13,849 bases of DNA, taken from the NCBI GenBank assembly GCA_031255055.1, contig JAIRTG010000144.1:1-13849 (forward strand). The letters are read 5' to 3'. The translations under genes were made by a program, and so were the position numbers. Origin of the DNA: Prevotellaceae bacterium (GTDB lineage: Bacteria > Bacteroidota > Bacteroidia > Bacteroidales > Paludibacteraceae). Under the pieces are notes generated by a model. That model was not told the DNA's origin. It searched no databases and saw only the letters and a program-made list of their open reading frames with translations. This document shows, piece by piece, positions 1 through 5,874 of the stretch (position 1 is the stretch's first letter; the number at the start of each line of letters is the position of its first letter).

Positions 1-74
1 CTGCTATGAATAGTAGTTGCATGGCTGCGCCGAGAGTTATTCTTTTTTTTGCACTTGACAAAATATAGAGGGGG

Positions 75-262
75 ACTAATCACTATTTAATCACTGTCTT
101 TCGGGGCGTTGCGGGGCAGAGCCCCGCAGAGGGGGTAGCGGAAGACCGCCAACGGCGGGCTGTAGCGAGGGGGAGACTTCCCCCCCCCTAAATTTTCTCT
201 TTATCTCTTTTCAAGGAAGACCGCAGGTGGCTGTAGCGAGGAGGAGACTCCCTCCCCTACCC
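75..262 (-). repeat. Modular 3'-end repeat element, left copy (inverted relative to right copy)
   Basis: This non-coding element fills most of the gap downstream of pgi. On the plus strand it has degenerate AATCACT heptamers (about 78-95), then a GC hairpin (111-127), then two modules starting with GGAAGACC at 140 and 215, a period of 75 bp. Each module has a small GC hairpin, the stretch TGTAGCGAGGNGGAGACT, a C-rich run and, in the first module, a T/C-rich spacer (about 190-214). The same parts in the same order occur in reverse complement at 13575-13849. Read on the minus strand it would be the 3' tail of the pgi mRNA, starting about 20 bp after the stop codon. Positions 1-74 hold no gene I can support. 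Confidence 0.85.
111..127 (-). other. GC-rich hairpin of the left repeat element
   Basis: GCGGGGC and GCCCCGC form a perfect 7-bp stem around the loop AGA. The right element has the same stem with a different loop (13789-13805). In the direction of pgi transcription no T-run follows, so it is not a classical intrinsic terminator, although it could still stabilise an mRNA end. Confidence 0.7.
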
Positions 263-282
263 TTCTCCCTGCTGTCGTACGT

Positions 283-1638
283 TTAACGGTTGGTGATTAG
301 ACGCTTTTTTATGGCTGCCGTTTCGACTTCATAGCCGGGTTTTTCGAGCAGGGCAAACATGTTTTTCTTGTAGGCCTCAACTCCGGGCTGATCAAACGGA
401 TTCACATCTAAAATGTAACCGCTGATGCCGCACGCCCTTTCGAAAAAGTAGAGCAATTGACCTAAATAGTACTCGTTCAATCGGGGTATCTCTATCTCCA
501 GGTTGGGAACGCCGCCGTCGACGTGCGCGAGTAACGTGCCGAGCCGAGCCATCTTGTTGACTTCGTCTATCCGCTTGCCCGCCAAAAAGTTGAGACCGTC
601 TAAATTGACCTCGTCGTGCGGAAATAGCTTCGTGTGATTCGGCTCTTTTATCGAAATGATCGTTTCAAAGATGGTGCGTTCGCCCTCCTGAATCCATTGT
701 CCCATCGAGTGAAGGTCGGTGGTGAAATCGACGGAGGCGGGGTAAATGCCGCGGTTTTCTTTCCCTTCGCTCTCGCCATATAGTTGTTTCCACCATTCGG
801 AGAGGTAGTGCAACTTGGGCTGGAAGTTGACCAGTATCTCGATCTTTTTCCCCGATTGATATAATTCGTTGCGAACGACGGCATATTGCGCGGCTATGTT
901 TTCGTCGTAAGGAATGGCTGAGCCGCAGGATTTTTCCATGCCGAGAGCGCCTTCTACTAATTTGCGAATGTCGAACCCCGCTACCGCTATCGGCAATAAC
1001 CCGACTGGCGACAGGACGGAATAACGACCGCCGATGTTGTCTTCGATCACAAAGGCGCTGTAGCCTTCCTGGGTCGCCAATGTCCGAAGTGCGCCTTTCG
1101 ATTTGTCGGTGATACAGATAATCGCGTCCTTTCCGGCGGCTTTCCCTTGTTGGGCTTCCAACTGGGTCTTTAACAGACGGAATGCAAGCGCCGGTTCGGT
1201 TGTCGTCCCCGATTTGGAGATGGAGATGATCCCGAATTTCCGGTTTTGAAGCAGTTCCTGCAATTCGTAGAGATAGTCTTCCCCGATGTTTTGCCCCGCG
1301 TATACGATGACGGGATGGCGCCTGTTTGTTTGCAACCAGTCGAAGCTGTTCGACAGGGCGTCGATCACGGCTTTGGCGCCTAAGTAGCTGCCGCCGATGC
1401 CGATGATGACTACGATTTCGCAGTTGTTCCGCAGTCGTTCGGCCGCTTGTTCGATGTCGGCCAACCGACCGCTGTCGATGGACGACGGCAAGTGTAACCA
1501 GCCTAAAAAGTCGTTCCCTTTGCCGCTGCCGTTTTCCAAACGTTTGTTTGCGTTTTCGGCCACTTGCTTGCCGGCGTCAACGGCCGATTGGGTGATGAAA
1601 CCTAACGCTTTACTTACATCTAATTTAATGTTGTCCAT
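283..1638 (-). CDS. pgi: Glucose-6-phosphate isomerase
   Basis: This cytoplasmic enzyme interconverts glucose 6-phosphate and fructose 6-phosphate in glycolysis and gluconeogenesis. The 451 residues match the short bacterial form of the family. Visible family motifs are IGIGGSYLGAKAV (about 80-92), the sugar-phosphate-binding SIS segment SISKSGTTTEPA (139-150), GGRYSVLSPVG (203-213), GESEGKE (288-294) with the expected catalytic glutamate, DLHSMGQW (308-315) with the catalytic histidine, and the C-terminal signature NPFDQPGVEAYKK (413-425) with the catalytic lysine. Nothing appears to be missing. The start gives MDNIKLDVSKAL, with A/T-rich sequence upstream and no Shine-Dalgarno motif. It lies 60 bp downstream of gpsA on the same strand and is probably the last gene of the lysS-gpsA-pgi operon. 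Its 3' end runs into the left repeat element. Confidence 0.97.
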   Translation of the reverse strand: MDNIKLDVSKALGFITQSAVDAGKQVAENANKRLENGSGKGNDFLGWLHLPSSIDSGRLADIEQAAERLRNNCEIVVIIGIGGSYLGAKAVIDALSNSFDWLQTNRRHPVIVYAGQNIGEDYLYELQELLQNRKFGIISISKSGTTTEPALAFRLLKTQLEAQQGKAAGKDAIICITDKSKGALRTLATQEGYSAFVIEDNIGGRYSVLSPVGLLPIAVAGFDIRKLVEGALGMEKSCGSAIPYDENIAAQYAVVRNELYQSGKKIEILVNFQPKLHYLSEWWKQLYGESEGKENRGIYPASVDFTTDLHSMGQWIQEGERTIFETIISIKEPNHTKLFPHDEVNLDGLNFLAGKRIDEVNKMARLGTLLAHVDGGVPNLEIEIPRLNEYYLGQLLYFFERACGISGYILDVNPFDQPGVEAYKKNMFALLEKPGYEVETAAIKKRLITNR

Positions 1639-1676
1639 AAAATGTTGAATGGGGGTTTGTTGTTATTAATTGAGTT

Positions 1677-1692
1677 CCGATATGGCTATCGG
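1677..1692 (-). other. Small hairpin between gpsA and pgi
   Basis: CCGATA and TATCGG can pair around a 4-nt loop in the 60-bp spacer, just after the gpsA stop codon. No T-run follows in the direction of transcription, so it does not look like a terminator. It might mark a processing point between the two cistrons, but this could also be chance. Confidence 0.3.
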
Positions 1693-1698
1693 TTGTTT

Positions 1699-2694
1699 TT
1701 ATTGCAGTTTTTCGGTCAGCCGCCCGATTGCCAGCGTGGGCGAGATGCGGTTGTAGAGAATGTCGTAAACGGCGTCGATGATGGGCATGTTTACGTGGTA
1801 TTTTTCGTTGATTTCGTGAATGCACTTGGTGGCATAGTAGCCTTCGGCTATCATTTCCATTTCGAGTTGGGCGGTCTTGACCGAGTAGCCTTTACCGATC
1901 ATGGAGCCGAAGAGCCTGTTGCGGCTGAATTTGGAGTATGCCGTGACGAGCAAGTCGCCCAAATAGGCGGATTCTTTGATGTCGCGGGGCATCGGGCTGA
2001 TGGCGTTGCATACCCGACTCATTTCTTGTACGGCGTTTGAAATCAGTACTGCCTGGAAGTTGTCTCCATATTTCAGTCCGTGGCAGATGCCGGCGGCGAT
2101 CGAATAGATGTTTTTCATCACTGAGGCGTATTCGATACCTGAAATGTCGTCGCTGATGGCTGTCCTGACAAAGGGTGCGTTTAGAATGTTTCCGAAACTG
2201 CGTGCCTGTTCGCGTGAGTCGCAGCCGATGGTCAGGTAGGAGAGTCTTTCGAGCGCCACTTCTTCGGCGTGACACGGGCCTGCCAGTGCGAGTATGTTTC
2301 CTTTCGGAACGTTATAGACTTGTTCAAAGTAGTCGGAAATGATCATGTTTTCGTCTGGTACGATGCCTTTGATGGCCGAAACGATGATTTTTTTGTCCAG
2401 CGTACGTTTCAGCTTTTTCAGGTGCATTTTGAGAAAGGGCGACGGAACGGCGAATATCAATACGTCGGAAGTGCGCACCAGTTTGTTTATATCGGGGGTG
2501 AAGAAGATGCGGTCGGTGTCGAATTTTACGCCGGAAAGGTATGACGGGTTTTTTCGCTGACGAATGAATTCGTCTATCTGTTCCATCCGTCTCATGTACC
2601 AGTTGATGCTTTCGCAGGTGTTGAGTACTATTTTTGCGATTGCGGTTGCCCAACTGCCTCCTCCGATTATAGCAATTTTACAGTCTTCATTCAT
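1699..2694 (-). CDS. gpsA: NAD(P)H-dependent glycerol-3-phosphate dehydrogenase
   Basis: This enzyme reduces dihydroxyacetone phosphate to sn-glycerol 3-phosphate, the backbone for phospholipid synthesis, in the cytoplasm. The protein has 331 residues, a normal length. The N-terminal Rossmann fold is shown by IIGGGSWATAIAK (9-21). SAIKGIVPDE (106-115) carries a conserved lysine, AGPCHAEEVA (138-147) is the substrate-side motif, and YASVMKNIYSIAAG (189-202) has the catalytic lysine of the helical C-terminal domain. The family usually has GPSFA where this protein has GPCHA; I believe related Bacteroidota proteins look the same. It sits between lysS (114 bp upstream) and pgi (60 bp downstream). 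I found no TAnnTTTG box in front of it, so it is probably cotranscribed with lysS. Confidence 0.96.
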   Translation of the reverse strand: MNEDCKIAIIGGGSWATAIAKIVLNTCESINWYMRRMEQIDEFIRQRKNPSYLSGVKFDTDRIFFTPDINKLVRTSDVLIFAVPSPFLKMHLKKLKRTLDKKIIVSAIKGIVPDENMIISDYFEQVYNVPKGNILALAGPCHAEEVALERLSYLTIGCDSREQARSFGNILNAPFVRTAISDDISGIEYASVMKNIYSIAAGICHGLKYGDNFQAVLISNAVQEMSRVCNAISPMPRDIKESAYLGDLLVTAYSKFSRNRLFGSMIGKGYSVKTAQLEMEMIAEGYYATKCIHEINEKYHVNMPIIDAVYDILYNRISPTLAIGRLTEKLQ

Positions 2695-2722
2695 GCTTTG
2701 TGTGTTTTTGTTGGTAAAACTT

Positions 2723-2734
2723 CAAAAGCTTTTG
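2723..2734. other. 12-bp perfect palindrome between lysS and gpsA
   Basis: CAAAAGCTTTTG is a perfect palindrome about 30 bp upstream of the gpsA start, in the otherwise A/T-rich 114-bp spacer. It could be a protein-binding site or a chance A/T palindrome. No role can be assigned from the sequence. Confidence 0.25.
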
Positions 2735-2808
2735 GTTTAGGTTAAACGGATATTTTTTTCAAAAAAAGGATTTGAGGCAGAACCTCGTTGATTGTGGCAG
2801 GATGGCAT

Positions 2809-4542
2809 CTATTGTGCTTTTTCGGCCGATTTGATCCAGTTGGCAATGTCTTCTTTTGTCGGATTGTTGAGTCCTGACTTGTTTTTTTTGTTCAGCCCGC
2901 AAATGTCTTGATGGAATTTGTTCGGATTTATCTTTTTTAGGTCATTTACTGTGGTGATGCCTGTTTTTTGGATGGTTTCGATCCATTCTTCGGGGATACC
3001 CAGCGCTGTGAATTTGTCGTTGCTGTCTTTTGGCTGTTGTTTTTCGGGTTTCATTTGAGGGAAGAATAAGACTTCCTGTATCGATTGTCGACCTGTCATC
3101 AGCATTGCCAGACGGTCGATGCCGATACCCATTCCCGAGGTCGGGGGCATGCCGTATTCGAGCGACCGGACAAAGTCCATGTCGATGAACATGGCTTCGT
3201 CGTCGCCTTTTTCGCTTAGTTTGAGCTGTTCTTGAAACCGTTCCAACTGGTCGACCGGATCGTTTAGTTCCGAGTAGGCGTTGGCCAATTCTTTTCCGTT
3301 TACCATCAATTCGAAACGTTCTGTCAGTTCGGGGTTGTTCCGGTGCCGTTTGCACAGGGGACTCATTTCGATCGGATAGTCGGTAATAAATGTCGGCCGA
3401 ATGTACTGATGTTCGCATTTTTCTCCGAAAATTTCGTCGATGAGTTTTCCTTTTCCCATCGTTTCGTCCGCTTCGATGTCCAACTGTTTGCATACGTTTC
3501 TCAATGCTTTTTCGTCCATCCCCGTAATGTCGATGCCTGTGTGGTCTTTGATTGCGTCGATCATGGTGACACGTCTGTAGGGCGCTTTGAAGTCGATTTC
3601 TTGTTCGCCGACCTTTACTTTTGTTGTGCCGTTCACATCCAGACATACTTGTTCGATCATTTGTTCTGTAAATTCCATCATCCAGTTGTAGTCTTTGTAT
3701 GCCACGTATATTTCCATCACTGTAAATTCGGGATTGTGTGTGCGGTCCATGCCTTCGTTGCGGAAGTTTTTTGAAAATTCGTATACTCCTTCAAAGCCTC
3801 CGACGATAAGTCGTTTGAGGTAAAGTTCGTTGGCGATGCGGAGGTAGAGCGGCATGTCGAGCGCATTGTGATGTGTGATGAACGGTCGGGCGGCTGCGCC
3901 ACCGGGAATGGATTGCAGTACGGGTGTTTCTACTTCCGTGTAGTGGCATTTGTCGAAAAAATTGCGCATCGACTGGTATATTTTGGTTCGTTTCAGAAAT
4001 AGTTCTTTCACGCCGTCGTTTACAATCAAATCGACATATCGCCGACGATAGCGTTGTTCGGGGTCTTCAAAGGCGTCGTAGGCTATGCCGTCTTTGTATT
4101 TCACAATGGGGAGCGGACGAAGTGATTTGCTGAGGACGGTAAGTTCTTGGGCGTGAATGCTTATTTCGCCCATTTGTGTACGGAAAACGAATCCTTTGAT
4201 GCCGATAAAGTCGCCGATGTCCAGCAGTTTTTTGAACACGATGTTGTACATTTCGGGCTGTTCGTCCGTGCTGATGTCGTCGCGACTGATGTATATCTGT
4301 ATCCGTCCTTTTGAGTCTTGTAGTTCGACAAAGGAGGCTTTGCCCATGATCCGGCGACTCATAATGCGACCGGCTACGCAAACCTTACGGCCTGAATTGT
4401 CATCTTTGAAATTGTTTTTTATGTCGGTGGAAAAGGCGTCGGCGGGGTAAAGTGCTGCCGGATAGGGGTCGATGCCCATTTTTCTTAACTCGTTTAAACT
4501 TTGGCGTCTAAACTGTTCCTGTTCACTTAATTCTATGTTCAT
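2809..4542 (-). CDS. lysS: Lysyl-tRNA synthetase, class II
   Basis: It charges tRNA-Lys with lysine. The 577 residues begin with an OB-fold anticodon-binding domain (about 50-140, with VCVAGRIMSRR and GKASFVELQD), followed by the class II catalytic core. Motif 2 is seen in NFRNEGMDRTHNPEFT (259-274) and motif 3 in GMGIGIDRLAMLMTG (470-484); EMSPLCKRHRNNP (392-404) and GKELANAYSELNDP (416-429) also match the family. About 75 residues follow motif 3, so the protein is longer than the roughly 505-residue E. coli enzymes. This tail (about 500-577) has a Lys-rich linker and a helical segment with TGITTVNDLKK and DICGLNKKNKSGL. From memory such tails are common in Bacteroidota. The gene heads the lysS-gpsA-pgi group and is divergent from the PPIase gene. 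Confidence 0.97.
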   Translation of the reverse strand: MNIELSEQEQFRRQSLNELRKMGIDPYPAALYPADAFSTDIKNNFKDDNSGRKVCVAGRIMSRRIMGKASFVELQDSKGRIQIYISRDDISTDEQPEMYNIVFKKLLDIGDFIGIKGFVFRTQMGEISIHAQELTVLSKSLRPLPIVKYKDGIAYDAFEDPEQRYRRRYVDLIVNDGVKELFLKRTKIYQSMRNFFDKCHYTEVETPVLQSIPGGAAARPFITHHNALDMPLYLRIANELYLKRLIVGGFEGVYEFSKNFRNEGMDRTHNPEFTVMEIYVAYKDYNWMMEFTEQMIEQVCLDVNGTTKVKVGEQEIDFKAPYRRVTMIDAIKDHTGIDITGMDEKALRNVCKQLDIEADETMGKGKLIDEIFGEKCEHQYIRPTFITDYPIEMSPLCKRHRNNPELTERFELMVNGKELANAYSELNDPVDQLERFQEQLKLSEKGDDEAMFIDMDFVRSLEYGMPPTSGMGIGIDRLAMLMTGRQSIQEVLFFPQMKPEKQQPKDSNDKFTALGIPEEWIETIQKTGITTVNDLKKINPNKFHQDICGLNKKNKSGLNNPTKEDIANWIKSAEKAQ

Positions 4543-4648
4543 AAAGACAATAATATTATCACAAACCTTCTTATAATTATGAAATTGGGGAAAAACGGCG
4601 TGAATGTGAAACTATAAGTAAAACCGTATCAATTCAATAAATTACCCG

Positions 4649-4656
4649 CAAAAGTA
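4649..4656 (-). promoter_or_regulatory. Candidate -7 box for the lysS-gpsA-pgi operon
   Basis: On the minus strand this reads TACTTTTG, an exact fit to the Bacteroidota -7 consensus TAnnTTTG. It lies about 107 bp before the lysS start, which would leave a leader of roughly 100 nt. I see no TTTG at the usual -33 spacing, so the call rests on the -7 box alone. Confidence 0.4.
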
Positions 4657-4777
4657 TAAAAAAGAAAATATAAATCTGATATGTTTTATAGCTTTTTATC
4701 CAACGTTAAGATGTGAACGATGCTATCAAAGATGTATAATAAATCTATCAAACATGCGGTTATTATGTGAAAAAGAT

Positions 4778-4785
4778 TACTTTTG
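4778..4785 (+). promoter_or_regulatory. Candidate -7 box for the PPIase gene
   Basis: TACTTTTG matches TAnnTTTG exactly and lies 24 bp before the start codon, implying a leader of about 15-20 nt. There is no clear -33 TTTG. The 8-mer is identical to the one facing lysS at 4649-4656 on the other strand. Confidence 0.45.
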
Positions 4786-4809
4786 TGAAGATTTTTAAAA
4801 GCTATATAT

Positions 4810-5640
4810 ATGAAGAAGATTTTTGTGAAACCACTTTTGATTGCATCCATGCTGTCGGTTGCGGCCGTTGCCTGCAAGAACGCGCATAGCGCCGCTGAAC
4901 CCGAATTTAAAATGGAAACAAATTACGGCGATATAGTCGTAAAGTTGTATGATGACACGCCGCTTCATCGTGATAATTTTATTAAACTGGTGGAGAACGG
5001 AACGTATGATGGTGTTTTGTTCCATCGCGTGATAAAGGATTTTATGATTCAGGCGGGCGACCCCGAAAGTAAAAATGCGTCGAAAGACGCAAATCTGGGA
5101 AGTGGCGGCGTCGGCTACACGATTCCGGCCGAATTTGTTTATCCGAAACATTTTCATAAAAAGGGAGCTTTGGCCGCCGCCCGTCAAGGCGACCAGGTGA
5201 ATCCGGAAAAAGCGTCATCGGGATGCCAGTTCTACATCGTTGAAGGGCAAGTGTATGATGACATCTTGACGATTGAAGAAAGCATGAAACAAAAAGCGAT
5301 GATGCAATTGTTCAACCAAAAGGTATCTGCAATGCAGGATGAGATTGCGGCTATGCAACAAGCGGGCGATATGGAAAAGTTAAGCGCACTTCAAAATGAA
5401 CTTGTTGCCGAAGTGGAACTGGAAATTACAGCATCCGGCGCATCGTACACCTTGAACGACGAACAGCGGACTGCTTATACAACAATCGGCGGAACGCCAC
5501 ATCTGGACGGAGATTATACCGTTTTCGGCGAAGTGATTGAAGGACTTGACGTCGTTGATAAAATTTCGGAAGTGGCCACAAACCCAATGGACCGTCCGAT
5601 GGAAGATGTGAAAATTATCACAATAAAACGAATAAAGTAG
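4810..5640 (+). CDS. Cyclophilin-type peptidyl-prolyl cis-trans isomerase, lipoprotein
   Basis: It probably speeds cis-trans isomerisation of proline bonds in exported proteins. The N-terminus has a signal peptide with a lipobox-like AVAC ending at Cys22, so the mature protein should be a lipid-anchored envelope protein. The cyclophilin domain begins near residue 34 and shows GDIVVKLYDDTP (40-51), FHRVIKDFMIQAGDP (71-85) with the catalytic Arg73, GALAAAR (119-125), SGCQFYIV (137-144) and GGTPHLDGDYTVFGEV (227-242). Between the last two motifs, where cyclophilins usually have a short link, there is an extra stretch of about 75 residues (148-226), rich in Met, Gln, Glu and Ala and probably helical. 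The 276-residue total is therefore longer than a minimal cyclophilin (about 165). The gene has its own candidate promoter and a strong terminator, so it looks monocistronic. Confidence 0.92.
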   Translation: MKKIFVKPLLIASMLSVAAVACKNAHSAAEPEFKMETNYGDIVVKLYDDTPLHRDNFIKLVENGTYDGVLFHRVIKDFMIQAGDPESKNASKDANLGSGGVGYTIPAEFVYPKHFHKKGALAAARQGDQVNPEKASSGCQFYIVEGQVYDDILTIEESMKQKAMMQLFNQKVSAMQDEIAAMQQAGDMEKLSALQNELVAEVELEITASGASYTLNDEQRTAYTTIGGTPHLDGDYTVFGEVIEGLDVVDKISEVATNPMDRPMEDVKIITIKRIK

Positions 5641-5673
5641 ATAGACTTTCACTTTCATATTTTTGTTGTTTGT

Positions 5674-5728
5674 CGACAGGAATCCGACGAAAGTCTTCGG
5701 ACTTATCGGGTTTCCTGTCGTTTTTTTT
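5674..5728 (+). terminator. Strong intrinsic terminator after the PPIase gene
   Basis: CGACAGGAA (5674-5682) pairs perfectly with TTCCTGTCG (5712-5720). Inside it CCGA pairs with TCGG, and the tip is AAGTC-TTCG-GACTT, a UUCG-type tetraloop on a 5-bp stem. Eight T residues (5721-5728) follow directly. This is a textbook rho-independent terminator, starting 34 bp after the PPIase stop codon. The rest of the gap to 5874 holds only the candidate promoter of the next gene. Confidence 0.9.
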
Positions 5729-5831
5729 GTGCCGGTAAGGTTGCCTGTCATTGTCCGAGCGGTGATTTGTGTGACACGCCCTCTTTCGCCTGCCATGATT
5801 AAATAATCTTTTCGCGTTCCCGATTTTTTAG

Positions 5832-5839
5832 TACTTTTA
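5832..5839 (+). promoter_or_regulatory. Candidate -7 box for the receiver/PPDK-like gene
   Basis: TACTTTTA fits TAnnTTTG in all but the last fixed base and lies 36 bp before the start codon. A T-rich tract ends about 20 bp upstream, roughly where a -33 element would be, but it is not TTTG. Confidence 0.3.
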
Positions 5840-5874
5840 GCGGCTGAAAAAATTTATTTAACAATCATCATGAA

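Noticed and set aside
1..22. Possible start of a leftward gene (ATG at 22-20 on the minus strand, reading MQLLFIA)
   Set aside because: Only seven codons are inside the window, with no promoter box; there is too little to support a gene.
2942..3646. Long open frame antisense to lysS coding an Arg-rich 234-residue product
   Set aside because: It lies inside lysS, and the Arg/His/Gln/Ser-rich composition is typical of a shifted frame. The same holds for 6265-6942 and 9460-10047, which are antisense to real genes.
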